Shown one piece after another: positions 27,354-36,120 of a DNA stretch of 40,730 bases (position 1 is its first letter; each line of letters begins with the position of its first letter). Under the pieces are notes generated by a model, which was not told where the DNA came from, ran no database searches, and worked only from the letters and a program-made list of their open reading frames with translations. A program made the translations under genes and the position numbers. The DNA comes from Campylobacter sp. (GTDB taxonomy: Bacteria; Campylobacterota; Campylobacteria; Campylobacterales; Campylobacteraceae), in assembly GCA_022775765.1 (NCBI GenBank), contig JALFKC010000019.1, forward strand, positions 1 to 40,730, in the 5' to 3' direction.

Positions 27354-28284
27354 TTTAGAACTTGAGCGACAAAAATTCCTAAAACAGGCTATTTGGACAC
27401 CAGAGTTTTATTTTATAATTTTTTTGATTGTTTTGTTTTTATCTATTTTAATTGTGAATTTCTTATATGATATGTTTCCATCTTTAAGATTTACATCAAG
27501 ATCTAAACTTGATATGTATACATTTACATTTATAGCGGTTTTTGGTTTACTTTTTGTTTTCGTTAATCTTTTTGTGATTGATTTTAAAGAGAAAAAACTT
27601 GAATTTGCAAATTTTATTAAAGCAAAAATCATATCTTCAATGCTTGATCCATCCTACAAATATGACCCAAAAGCGGGACTTGGTAGCAAATTTATCAATA
27701 ACACTGGAATTTATGCTAGTGCATTTTATATCACGCACGATTTGATAATGGGCATTTATAACGGCGTGAGATTTATAGTTGAAACTTTCAAAGAAGAAAG
27801 AGATTATTCAAATGATACGGTTGGCAAACTAATAAACCTTGCATATCAAGCCAAATACGAACTCTCTAAATTTAACGGCTTGATATCGGGGATAAAATCA
27901 GATAAAAATTTCACTTCAAAAACGATAGTGGTGGATAGAGCGTTTAATACCAAAATAGACGGCAAAGTTGAGATTTTAGGTAACACTACTTTTAATGATG
28001 AATTTAGAGTTTTTAGTGATAATCCAGCCGAGACAAGGTATTTGTTAAGTTTTGTAGATATAGAAAAGATACTTAAATTTCAAAGCGAGATAGCCCTTGG
28101 CAAGGCGAGTTTTGCGTTTATAGATGGTAAATTTTATCTATTTTTAAACGGACTACATTTTAACTATGAACCATCTCTAACTCTAGTTATAAACCCAAAA
28201 AAAATTGAAAATTTTGTAAATAATATCAACAAAACTATAGCTTATATTGACTTTTTTAAAGATACAAAGGATAAAAATGGATAA
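27337..28284 (+). CDS. DUF3137-family membrane protein inside the hyp gene set
   Basis: The 315-residue protein has two membrane helices (about 25-45 and 62-81). A soluble part of about 230 residues follows. The region DEFRVFSDNPAETRYLLS, after TTFN, and the last FEP-like strands match the DUF3137 pattern as I recall it. No enzyme motif or cysteine cluster is seen, and the function is unknown. Its ATG lies inside the end of hypD (17 bp overlap) and its stop overlaps hypE by 8 bp, so it is translated as part of the maturation operon. In the C. jejuni order I know, hypD is followed directly by hypE. A link to hydrogenase membrane assembly is only a guess from context. Confidence 0.75.
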   Translation: MSYVNNLELERQKFLKQAIWTPEFYFIIFLIVLFLSILIVNFLYDMFPSLRFTSRSKLDMYTFTFIAVFGLLFVFVNLFVIDFKEKKLEFANFIKAKIISSMLDPSYKYDPKAGLGSKFINNTGIYASAFYITHDLIMGIYNGVRFIVETFKEERDYSNDTVGKLINLAYQAKYELSKFNGLISGIKSDKNFTSKTIVVDRAFNTKIDGKVEILGNTTFNDEFRVFSDNPAETRYLLSFVDIEKILKFQSEIALGKASFAFIDGKFYLFLNGLHFNYEPSLTLVINPKKIENFVNNINKTIAYIDFFKDTKDKNG

Positions 28285-29281
28285 GATACTTTTAAGCCAC
28301 GGTGGTGGCGGACAAGAGATGAATGAGCTGATAAATGAGACGATCTTTAAGGCTTTTGATAATGAAATTCTAAGGCTTACAAATGATTCCGCAATTTTAA
28401 AAATGAGTGAATTTGATAGTAGCGAGATGGCTTTTACGACTGATTCGTTTGTAGTTAAGCCACTATTTTTCCCAGGTGGAGATATCGGTAAAATCGCAGT
28501 TTGTGGGACGATAAATGACCTAGCAATGGTTGGAGCTGAGGCTAGATATTTGAGTTGTGCTTTGCTAATTGAAGAGGGTTTTAGTCTAAATGAGCTTAAG
28601 ATTATATTAAGCTCTATGGCCAAAGAGTGTGCTAAAAATGGTGTAAAAATAGTCTGTGGCGATACAAAAGTGCTTCCAAAAGGTGGATGCGATGGGCTCT
28701 TTATCAATACAAGTGGAATTGGCAAGATTGTAGCTAGTGGAATTTGCACAAGCTCGCTAAAAGTGGGGTCTAAGATTTTGTTAAGTGGCGATATTGCAAG
28801 ACACGGAAGCGTAGTGATGGCTTTAAGAGATGAGTTTGCACTAAGTAGTGAGCTACAAAGTGACTGCAAAAGCCTAAAAAGCGTAGTTTTAGAGCTAATA
28901 AACAGCGGAATAAAGCCACTATGCCTAAGAGACGCAACTCGTGGTGGAATTAGTGCGGTGCTAAACGAATGGGCGAATTTTAGTGGCTTTGAGATAGCTT
29001 TGCAAGAAGAAAAGATAAAAATCAGCGATGAAGTGATGGGAATATGTGAGCTTTTGGGCTTTGAGCCATATGAACTAGCAAACGAAGGGACTTTCGTGCT
29101 TGCTATAGAGCCAAAAGATGAAGAAAAGGCTTTAGAGATTTTAAGAAGCTTTGATAAAAATGCAAGTTGTATCGGCGAGATAGTTAGTGATAAAAGCACG
29201 GTTGTTACTATCACCAACCCATACGGTGCAAGTAGAGTTTTAATGCCACCAAGAGGCGAACTACTTCCAAGGATCTGCTAA
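28277..29281 (+). CDS. hypE: Hydrogenase maturation protein HypE
   Basis: The 334-residue PurM-like enzyme dehydrates the thiocarbamoyl group on its C-terminal Cys to thiocyanate, giving cyanide for the iron centre. It starts MDKILLSHGGGGQEMNELI and ends with the required LLPRIC tail. The ATP-binding block is CGTINDLAMVGAEA. The ATG at 28277 is chosen because an upstream TTG would add residues that match no family member. The stop overlaps the hypA ATG by 1 bp. Confidence 0.96.
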   Translation: MDKILLSHGGGGQEMNELINETIFKAFDNEILRLTNDSAILKMSEFDSSEMAFTTDSFVVKPLFFPGGDIGKIAVCGTINDLAMVGAEARYLSCALLIEEGFSLNELKIILSSMAKECAKNGVKIVCGDTKVLPKGGCDGLFINTSGIGKIVASGICTSSLKVGSKILLSGDIARHGSVVMALRDEFALSSELQSDCKSLKSVVLELINSGIKPLCLRDATRGGISAVLNEWANFSGFEIALQEEKIKISDEVMGICELLGFEPYELANEGTFVLAIEPKDEEKALEILRSFDKNASCIGEIVSDKSTVVTITNPYGASRVLMPPRGELLPRIC

Positions 29282-29625
29282 TGCACGAGTTTAGTTTAGT
29301 AGCAAATATTATAGAACTTAGCGAAGAAAACGCTAAGAAAAATGGAGCATCAAAAGTCGATGAGATAGTCATAAAAGTTGGCAAGTTAAGCGGTGTTGAG
29401 CCACATTATCTTGAGAGTGCATTTGAGTTTTACCGCTTAAATAGCCCACTTTGCAAGGACGCAAAACTTAGCATAAATCTGCAAAATATAGTCGTTGAAT
29501 GTAAGGAATGTGGGGCAAAATCCACACTTTTGCAAAATGAGTTTTTATGTCCCAAATGCTCTTCAAGCAACCTTGAAGTGATTGACGGCGAAGATATGTA
29601 TTTGATGAGTTTGGTAATGAGCTAA
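29281..29625 (+). CDS. hypA: Hydrogenase nickel chaperone HypA
   Basis: The 114-residue protein starts MHEFSLV, whose His2 and Glu3 form the nickel site. A zinc-ribbon with two CxxC pairs (CKECG and CPKCSS) lies at about 74-96. It passes nickel to HydB with HypB. It is the last gene of the 12.6-kb operon. I see no strong hairpin-plus-T terminator after it, only A/T palindromes. Confidence 0.95.
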   Translation: MHEFSLVANIIELSEENAKKNGASKVDEIVIKVGKLSGVEPHYLESAFEFYRLNSPLCKDAKLSINLQNIVVECKECGAKSTLLQNEFLCPKCSSSNLEVIDGEDMYLMSLVMS

Positions 29626-30476
29626 ATTTATAAATTTGCAAATTCCGTGTAAATTTAGTTAAATTTATGTATTTTTAACGAAATTGATTTATAAATTTAA
29701 TGATCTAAATTATACTTTGCTTTTATTTATAATTCTTTCTTGCTATGATTTAGTAGTAATGGGGTGATATTCATTAAAATATTTTTAGTCAATTTTATAA
29801 GCTTTTATTTCTAACATATCTTTTAATAAAATAGGGCAGCAATACTCTAAAATCTAAAATCAAATAATACTTCGCATAATTTTATGTATTTCAATCTAAA
29901 TTTTATCTATCTTATTTTAATACAAAATTTTATATCTATTTTAGTAAATTTATACATAAATATCTATGGATAACTTTCAATCATTCAAAAGGTAAAGTCT
30001 AACAAATTCCTATATATCGAGCTTATATGAGTATAAAGAGAATAGTGCTTTTACAAATTAGTATTTATTTGAAAATTATAGTTTTCAATACTAAATTAGT
30101 AAAATAGCTTGTATTTTACTAAATCTCATAGTTTTATAAGTATTATTTTTGGTATTAATTTGTGTATATTTATCAATTTTAAGATTGAATTCATTATCAA
30201 AATATTGACAAGATTTTAGAATCTTGATTGGTATTGTTTTTAACCCAGTAGTAAATTAAATATTTTAAATTGATCAATTTTAAAATTAGCTTTAAAGTTT
30301 TATACAAAAACATCACTGCCCTATTTTAAGTTTGCATTTAAATTTCTATCTTGTATTTTATACTATTTTAAAATTTAGATACAAATTTAAAATTTAGATA
30401 CAAATATTGTAGTATAGTAAATTTATAATTTTATAAGAAATATTTTTATTTTAAATTAAAGTGCTTTAAATTAAAT
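29626..30476. other. Gene-free AT-rich stretch after hypA
   Basis: No gene, RNA gene or ribosome site could be supported. It is among the most AT-rich parts of the window. It contains a 13-bp inverted-repeat pair about 500 bp apart (29827 and 30316). Local hairpins are at 30096-30122 (arms TTAGTAAAAT and ATTTTACTAA) and 30209-30226 (arms CAAGATT and AATCTTG). It may be the remains of a mobile element or of an old prophage or CRISPR locus. Confidence 0.5.
29827..30328. repeat. 13-bp perfect inverted repeats bounding about 0.5 kb
   Basis: TAAAATAGGGCAG at 29827-29839 is exactly complementary to CTGCCCTATTTTA at 30316-30328. The GGGCAG core stands out in such AT-rich DNA. The enclosed 476 bases hold no readable gene. 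It could be a miniature inverted-repeat element, but I see no clear target duplication at the outer edges. Confidence 0.4.
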
Positions 30477-30511
30477 ATTGCAACAGATCTAGAGAAGAGA
30501 ACTTGAGTATA

Positions 30512-30595
30512 GTTGCAACACATGAGAAAACTAAAGATTGCGATAGGCTTAGTTTATGATTTCAATCCCCTAGTAATCGGGGTAACTGTTGCAAC
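30512..30595 (-). CRISPR. Orphan CRISPR-type repeat with a spacer-like segment and partial repeat
   Basis: Bases 30559-30595 form a 37-base unit. Read on the minus strand it starts GTTGCAAC, carries the stem CCCC...GGGG, and ends GGGGATTGAAAT. That is the layout of type III or I repeats whose 3' end is ATTGAAA(C/T). To its left are 39 bases of unique sequence (30520-30558), a normal spacer length. Before them is the 8-base repeat end GTTGCAAC at 30512-30519, and another ATTGCAAC lies at 30477-30484. No second full repeat and no cas gene is in the window, so this is a relic at best. GTTGCAAC is itself a palindrome, so the partial copies are weak evidence. Confidence 0.55.
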
Positions 30596-30683
30596 CGCCT
30601 AAATTATTTTTAGTGATTGGGTTATATCATAATATATTATAAAATTCTTTAAGCAAATGCCCTAAATTTGCAAATTTAATAAA

Positions 30684-31016
30684 AAAAGTTAGAAAATACA
30701 CCCTTTTATATAATCACTAACTTACCACTTTTGATTAAATTTAGCTTAAAGATACCTATCTATAGGTATTTGAAATTTTAAAAAGTTGGAAAATACAAAG
30801 CAATTTATTAAATTCATTGCATTCTCTAATTTTAAGTGGTTTATAAGTTTCAAGACACCCTTAAAATGGGAGTTTGAATCTTAACCAAAAACTAAAAGTT
30901 GGAAAATACAATCTGTAAAACTTAAAATTTATGCATTTTCTACAAGTTTATATTAGATTAAGATATGGAATCCCTACAAAATGGGCTTTTAAGAATTTCA
31001 AAAGTTGGAAAATCAA
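30684..31016 (+). repeat. Tandem units of about 100 bp with paired hairpins
   Basis: The 18-mer AAAAGTTGGAAAATACAA occurs at 30781 and 30894. Near copies occur at 30684 (G to A once) and 31000 (shortened end), giving periods of 97, 113 and 106. In each complete unit the motif pairs with a downstream arm that differs between units but stays complementary (CTAACT at 30717; TTGCATTCTCTAATTTT at 30817; TGCATTTTCTAC near 30932). A second hairpin follows in each unit: ATACCTAT/ATAGGTAT at 30752-30769, then CCC...GGG hairpins near 30858 and 30972. Diverged sequence with kept pairing suggests structured RNA. No known family is recognised, and the strand is a guess. Confidence 0.5.
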
Positions 31017-31255
31017 AAAAGGAATGGTTTTGATAATAGAAAAAAATATAAAATATATCATCAAGATTTAAAGTAAAAATAGTAAAAGTTTGAGTGATTT
31101 TAAAAATATCTCTCGCCAAATATTTTAAGGATTTGAATATAAAATATGTGTGTAGATTTAGGTGAATTTATGGCTATAAATTTTTAAAATAAAACCAATA
31201 AATTTATTCATAAATTTAGCACGAGCTAAAATTTACATAAAGCAATTAATATATA
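31017..31255. other. AT-rich tail of the gene-free region
   Basis: Nothing coding is seen. One imperfect hairpin (AAATTTAGC with GCTAAAATTT, 31212-31234) lies ahead of the ubiD terminator. A short hairpin ATCAAAA/TTTTGAT follows the last tandem-unit motif near 31012-31036. Confidence 0.4.
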
Positions 31256-31276
31256 GGGTTTATAAGCCATAAACCC
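31256..31276 (-). terminator. Terminator after ubiD
   Basis: GGGTTTAT and ATAAACCC form a perfect 8-bp stem with a 5-base loop. It lies 11 bases beyond the ubiD stop codon on the minus strand and would end the long minus-strand operon. The T-tract is weak. Confidence 0.6.
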
Positions 31277-31287
31277 CACATTCGAAA

Positions 31288-33102
31288 CTAAACAATCTCA
31301 AATTTATTCAAAAACTCTCTATCATCTTTTATTAGTCCTTTTTGAATGAGTTTATCAATTACCTCTTTGGTGCAATCAACCTCCAAAGGCCACTCTCTTT
31401 CATAACCTTCCCACTCAAATTTTGAAGTAGCGTCTATGCAAATTTGGTCATTATCTATGAAAATATCTCTAAGTGCGTCTATGTTATTAGTGATTCGCCA
31501 AACACTCATATAAAGGTTATTTATATTGTTTTTGATATCAAGAAAGATGAGAATTTTAAAGTGCTTTCTAAACTCCAAAAGCTTCTCAAATACGCTTTTA
31601 ACCATCACAACTTTGTCGTAATTAATAAGCACAATAGGGTTTTTGGTATCAGTGAAATACTGCTTTAATGACAAAATATGGCTATCCATACTTTTAAACT
31701 TAACCAAAAGCTCTTCATCGCTTAGCAAATCGACACTATCTTTGCCACTTTGCATATCCACAGTTGCGTCAATTCCTAGTTTGCCACCATAGCAAGCGTT
31801 TGGACTAGCGTGATCTAGCTGATCGCACATTCCATCAGAAAACATTAAGCTTTGTGGGCTAATCCTATCCAAAACATATCTAGCAATTCCTTCATAATCC
31901 CTAAGTTTTGGTGCGTCTTTTGGCACAAAGATGGCGTGCTTGACAAAGCTCATCTGCCCAACCCCCCAAAAAGCGTGAGCGAGAGTCCTTGCGTGAGATG
32001 GGTATTTGGCATCCATTTTGGCTAAAATTAGATTGTGGAAAACGCCATTTTCAGGCATAGCATAATCAAGCAAATCATCCCCAGCTGTCATCCTAAATAG
32101 TGGGAAAAACACTCTTTCAGTTGCATAGCCCATATATTTATCTTCAAGTGGCGGTTTACCAACCACAGTCGCGTGAAATACAGGACTAGCCTTGCTTGAG
32201 ATAGCACTAACCTCCATCACAGGAAAAGGCAGCACCGGTGTATAAAATCCTGTGTGATCGCCAAATGGCCCCTCAAGTTCGGTTCTACTAGAATCTACAA
32301 ATCCCTCTATCACAAAGTCACTATCGTGTGGGATATAGATATCATTGGTTAGGCTCTTGACAAGTTTTGCCGGTGTTTTTCTAATAAATCCATAAAGCAG
32401 CAGTTCAAAAATGCCTTTTGGAAGCGGGGCTTGACCGCACCAGATATAGAGCGGATCGCCACCAATTGCTACAGAAACAGGCATTTTAACTCCAGCTTCT
32501 TTGTATTCATTGAAGAAATTTGCCCCATCTTTGTGAATTTGCCAATGCATACCAAGGCGATTTTTAGAGTAAATTTGAAGTCTATACATTCCTAAATTTT
32601 GCGTATCGCCATTTAAACTTTTGGTATAAACCTGTCCCATCGTGATGAATTTGCCACCATCATTTTCCCAAGTTTTAAGAACTGGAAGCTCATAAAGATC
32701 TACTTCATCGCCAAATTTAGCTATGCTTTGACACTCGCCTTTGGCTTTAAGCCGTTTGGTAAAGACATTTCTAAGAGAAAATAGATAAGTAGCAAAATCT
32801 AGCTTTTCTTTAAAAGATTGTGGTTTTTTGGGCTTTAATAAGGCTTCAATCTCACATGCTATCTCATCAGGCGTTTTGCCAAGGATGAGATTTAGTGCTT
32901 CAAAACTTCCAAAAGTATTTGTTAAAATCGGCGGAAATTTACGACCATCTTTATCTGTGGGATTAGTAAAAAATAGTGCCTTTGAGCTATCTTTTTTAAC
33001 TTCAACATAGCTTAAATGCCCTATTTCTAGGTCTATGTCAAGCGGTTCATCGATGATTTTTAGTAAATTTGCGTTTTTGAGCTTTTCTATCCATTCACGC
33101 AT
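31288..33102 (-). CDS. ubiD: UbiD-family decarboxylase
   Basis: The 604-residue protein belongs to the prenyl-FMN-dependent UbiD decarboxylases. Conserved blocks are GMHWQIHKDGA, PVSVAIGGDP, ELEGPFGDHTGFYTP (active-site Glu region) and KMDAKYPSHARTLAHAFWG. Length is the long form typical of epsilonproteobacteria. In these bacteria quinone is menaquinone made by the futalosine route, so a role decarboxylating a naphthoate intermediate is likely but not proven. It starts directly after the hemC stop and is last in the operon. Confidence 0.88.
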   Translation of the reverse strand: MREWIEKLKNANLLKIIDEPLDIDLEIGHLSYVEVKKDSSKALFFTNPTDKDGRKFPPILTNTFGSFEALNLILGKTPDEIACEIEALLKPKKPQSFKEKLDFATYLFSLRNVFTKRLKAKGECQSIAKFGDEVDLYELPVLKTWENDGGKFITMGQVYTKSLNGDTQNLGMYRLQIYSKNRLGMHWQIHKDGANFFNEYKEAGVKMPVSVAIGGDPLYIWCGQAPLPKGIFELLLYGFIRKTPAKLVKSLTNDIYIPHDSDFVIEGFVDSSRTELEGPFGDHTGFYTPVLPFPVMEVSAISSKASPVFHATVVGKPPLEDKYMGYATERVFFPLFRMTAGDDLLDYAMPENGVFHNLILAKMDAKYPSHARTLAHAFWGVGQMSFVKHAIFVPKDAPKLRDYEGIARYVLDRISPQSLMFSDGMCDQLDHASPNACYGGKLGIDATVDMQSGKDSVDLLSDEELLVKFKSMDSHILSLKQYFTDTKNPIVLINYDKVVMVKSVFEKLLEFRKHFKILIFLDIKNNINNLYMSVWRITNNIDALRDIFIDNDQICIDATSKFEWEGYEREWPLEVDCTKEVIDKLIQKGLIKDDREFLNKFEIV

Positions 33103-34041
33103 TTACAGCTCATTTTCTGCCATCTCTAGGGCTCTTTGAAGTAGCTCTTTAGCACCTTTGGCGATAAACTCATCGGCTAGGCGTTTGCCTGCTATTTGAT
33201 ATTGATCCTTGCTAAAGGCTACTTCATCTTTGATGACCTCACTTCCATCAGAAAGCCCAACTATTACTCTAACAAGCACATGTCCGCCATCAAAATTTGC
33301 ATTAATCCCAATAGGAACTTGGCACCCACCATTTAATCTAGCGACAAAATCTCTCTCTATTGTGGTTTCTATAATTGATTTTTCATCATTTATAAAATTT
33401 ATAGCCTCTAGTATCTCTTTGTCATCCTTGCACTCTATACCAAGTGCACCCTGCCCCATCGCAGGTATCATTTTGTTAGTTTCAAAAGGCACTACAAATT
33501 TAGCTTCATTTTCGAGCCCAAGCCTTTTAAGTCCTGCATAAGCTAGTATAATCGCGTCAAATTCACCCTCTTTTAGCTTCCTTAGTCTGGTATTGACATT
33601 ACCGCGAAGCGAGATGATATTTAGATCTGGGCGAAGTAAGAGAAGCTGCATACGACGCCTAAGAGAAGTGGTGCCAACTCTAGCGCCTTTTGGTAGAGCT
33701 TCAAGGCTTGAGAAGTTTTGACTCACAAAACTATCTCTGACATCCTCTCTTTTGCTTATCGCACCAAGGATTAAACCGTTAGGAAACTCAACTGGCACAT
33801 CTTTTAGACTATGCACTGCTAGATGGCTCTCTCCCCTTAGTATACTCTCTTCAAGCTCTTTGGTAAAAAGTCCTTTGCCCCCTATTTTGGCAAGTGGCGT
33901 ATCAAGAATCACATCACCTTTGGTTTTTATACTAAGGAGTTTGACTTTTATGCCGTGCTTTTTTTCAAGTTGTTTTTGGATAAATTCGCTTTGCCACATA
34001 GCTAATGCACTTCCCCTTGTGGCTATAGTTAGATCTTTCAT
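33103..34041 (-). CDS. hemC: Hydroxymethylbilane synthase (porphobilinogen deaminase)
   Basis: The 312-residue enzyme joins four porphobilinogens into hydroxymethylbilane for heme. It starts LTIATRGSALAMWQSEF. The conserved blocks are HSLKDVP, TSLRRRMQLL and LSLRGNVNTRLRKL-like substrate contacts. The Cys carrying the dipyrromethane cofactor is in LNGGCQVPIG near residue 240. It overlaps the fxsA-like gene by 4 bp and is in the same operon as hemA. Confidence 0.95.
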   Translation of the reverse strand: MKDLTIATRGSALAMWQSEFIQKQLEKKHGIKVKLLSIKTKGDVILDTPLAKIGGKGLFTKELEESILRGESHLAVHSLKDVPVEFPNGLILGAISKREDVRDSFVSQNFSSLEALPKGARVGTTSLRRRMQLLLLRPDLNIISLRGNVNTRLRKLKEGEFDAIILAYAGLKRLGLENEAKFVVPFETNKMIPAMGQGALGIECKDDKEILEAINFINDEKSIIETTIERDFVARLNGGCQVPIGINANFDGGHVLVRVIVGLSDGSEVIKDEVAFSKDQYQIAGKRLADEFIAKGAKELLQRALEMAENEL

Positions 34042-34409
34042 TTCTTCTCCTTTTCTATGATTTCTACATCTATTATCTCATCTTTATCATAATAAGTAGT
34101 GTTTTTAAAATTTGAACTATTTTGAGCGTTTGGTCTGCTAAAAAGCTTATAAAGAATTATCACCGCTGCAACTATATCGGTTGCAATGCCAGGTATCATC
34201 AGTAATACCGCTACAAATGCGTAGCTTAGCCCGCTATCAATGCTAAATATTATACCTGCTTTTTTGCTTAAATTTGCAAATATTAAAACCCCAATTATAA
34301 AAGTTATTAGGCTCTCAAGCAAAAATGCCCCAAAGCTAACGCTAAATATAAAAATCAGCGAAACTACAGCCTCAACGACAAAAAATGGCAAAAATAGTCT
34401 ATTTAGCAT
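34038..34409 (-). CDS. fxsA: FxsA-family membrane protein
   Basis: A 123-residue protein with an FxsA-like membrane part: an N-terminal hydrophobic pair, then the family block VAVLLMIPGIATDIVAAVIIL. A charged C-terminal tail (DEIIDVEIIEKEKK) follows. FxsA of E. coli affects phage exclusion by F when overproduced; the normal role is unknown. It overlaps proS by 7 bp and hemC by 4 bp. Confidence 0.8.
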   Translation of the reverse strand: MLNRLFLPFFVVEAVVSLIFIFSVSFGAFLLESLITFIIGVLIFANLSKKAGIIFSIDSGLSYAFVAVLLMIPGIATDIVAAVIILYKLFSRPNAQNSSNFKNTTYYDKDEIIDVEIIEKEKK

Positions 34410-36109
34410 ATCTCTTTTATAGCTTCTAAAGCTTCATCTTTGTTAAGAGTGGTTTTGGTTAAACCATCTCGCTTCACTAACTCAACCGTAGCGTTTTTTA
34501 ACCCTTTGCCAATTATAAGTGCGTAAGGAAATCCCATCAACTCAAACTCACTCATCTTTACGCCAAATCTTTGGTCTCTATCATCAAATAGCACTTTTTT
34601 GCCATCCTTAATCAAAGTGTCATAGATAGAGCTTGCAAACTCTATCTGCTCTTTATCTTTGACATTTGAGACGATAATCTCAATGTCAAATGGCGTTACG
34701 CTTTTTTGCCAAATAATGCCCTTTTCATCGTTGCTAGCCTCAACCATTACAGCCATTAGTCTGCTTACGCCTATGCCATAGCAACCCATCATAAATGGAA
34801 CTGCTTTACCATTTTCATCCAAAAATTTAGCATCCATAGGAACTGAATATTTATCTTTTAGTTGAAAAATGTGTCCTACTTCAACTCCTTTGCTAGAACT
34901 TAGTCTAGCACCACATTTTGGGCACAAATCACCCTGCTTTACTTCAACCAAATCAGCAAATCTATTTTCGTTGAAATTTACCACATTAAAGCCGATGAAA
35001 TGATAATCTTTTTGGTTTGCACCACAAATCAAATCTCTAGCGTCTTTTAGTTCACTATCTATATAAAAATTAACTTCTTGTGGAAGTCTTGCAGGGCCGC
35101 AATACCCAGCTACAAGGCCAACTTTTTCTATCTCATCAGCACTCAATTCACCAAACTCAAGCCCACCACACGCACTTAATGCTTTAATCTCTTGAAGCTC
35201 ATCATCCCCACGCACGAAAAATACAACTATCTCAGAGCTTTTTTCAAAGACAACCTTTTTAATCACAGCCTTAATAGTAAAAAATGGATCAATTCTAAAA
35301 AAGTGAGCCAATTTGTCGATGGTATCGATATTTGGTGTGTAAAATTTATTAAAGCCATTTGAGTGAGGTGCCTCTCCATCATACTCTCTAGGCTTTCTTT
35401 TGGCTGCTTCGACATTGGCTGCATAGTTGCAACTCTCACACGCTATTATGTCATCTTCGCCGCTACTAGCCAAAACCATAAATTCCTTACTTCCACTTCC
35501 ACCTATCGCACCGCTATCGGCCTCAACTACTCTAAAATCAAGCCCTAAACGAGTGAAAATTTTAGAATAAGTTACTTCCATCAAATCAAACTCACGCTTT
35601 AAATCCTCATAGCTAGAATGAAAACTATATCCATCTTTCATTATAAACTCACGCCCTCTTAAAATCCCAAATCTAGGTCTAGCCTCATCTCTAAATTTGG
35701 TGTTGATCTGATAGATATGCACAGGAAGTTGTTTATAACTTGTAACTCTATCTTTTATCATATTTACAGCACTCTCTTCGTTGGTTGGACTTATGACAAA
35801 ATCATTTTCTTTTCTATCTTTAAAACGCAAAAGTTCCTTGCCATAGACACCAAATCGCCCACTTTGCTTCCAAAGCTCACCCGGAGTTACTAAGCTAAAA
35901 GTTACTTCATTAGCCCCAGCTCTATTCATCTCTTCACGCATAATTTGTTTGATATTTGCAAGCACCATCTCACCAAGTGGCAAATAGTTATAAAGTCCGC
36001 TGCCTGTTTGAGCGATATAACCAGCTCTAATTAAGAATTTATGACTAGCAAGAACTGCGTCTTTTGGTGCTTCTTTGGTTGTTGGAGCAAAAAGTTTGCT
36101 AAATTTCAT
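34403..36109 (-). CDS. proS: Prolyl-tRNA synthetase, bacterial type
   Basis: The 568-residue class II synthetase charges tRNA-Pro. Motif 2 is RDEARPRFGILRGREF (about 138-153) and motif 3 is CYGIGVSRLMAVM (about 440). An inserted editing domain lies between them (about 225-400). The C-terminal anticodon-binding domain has VLFDDRDQRFGVKMSEFELMG. It follows hemA by 11 bp and overlaps fxsA by 7 bp. Nothing unusual. Confidence 0.96.
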   Translation of the reverse strand: MKFSKLFAPTTKEAPKDAVLASHKFLIRAGYIAQTGSGLYNYLPLGEMVLANIKQIMREEMNRAGANEVTFSLVTPGELWKQSGRFGVYGKELLRFKDRKENDFVISPTNEESAVNMIKDRVTSYKQLPVHIYQINTKFRDEARPRFGILRGREFIMKDGYSFHSSYEDLKREFDLMEVTYSKIFTRLGLDFRVVEADSGAIGGSGSKEFMVLASSGEDDIIACESCNYAANVEAAKRKPREYDGEAPHSNGFNKFYTPNIDTIDKLAHFFRIDPFFTIKAVIKKVVFEKSSEIVVFFVRGDDELQEIKALSACGGLEFGELSADEIEKVGLVAGYCGPARLPQEVNFYIDSELKDARDLICGANQKDYHFIGFNVVNFNENRFADLVEVKQGDLCPKCGARLSSSKGVEVGHIFQLKDKYSVPMDAKFLDENGKAVPFMMGCYGIGVSRLMAVMVEASNDEKGIIWQKSVTPFDIEIIVSNVKDKEQIEFASSIYDTLIKDGKKVLFDDRDQRFGVKMSEFELMGFPYALIIGKGLKNATVELVKRDGLTKTTLNKDEALEAIKEIC

Positions 36110-36120
36110 CTGTTTCCTTT

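Noticed and set aside
28183-29217. Long minus-strand open frame (344 codons) opposite hypE
   Set aside because: It is antisense to a clearly conserved hypE, is rich in Ser/Leu as expected from the reverse of AT-rich coding DNA, and has no ribosome site or family motif.
30684-31016. Tandem 18-base motifs as a CRISPR array
   Set aside because: Periods of 97-113 bp are too long, the copies are uneven, and the intervals contain related hairpins rather than unique spacers.
29626-31287. tRNA or rRNA gene in the long gene-free stretch
   Set aside because: No cloverleaf with conserved GTTCRA-type arm or CCA-side pairing was found, and base composition is far too AT-rich.
33209-33541. Plus-strand open frame of 110 codons within hemC
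   Set aside because: Antisense shadow of hemC with skewed composition and no supporting signal.
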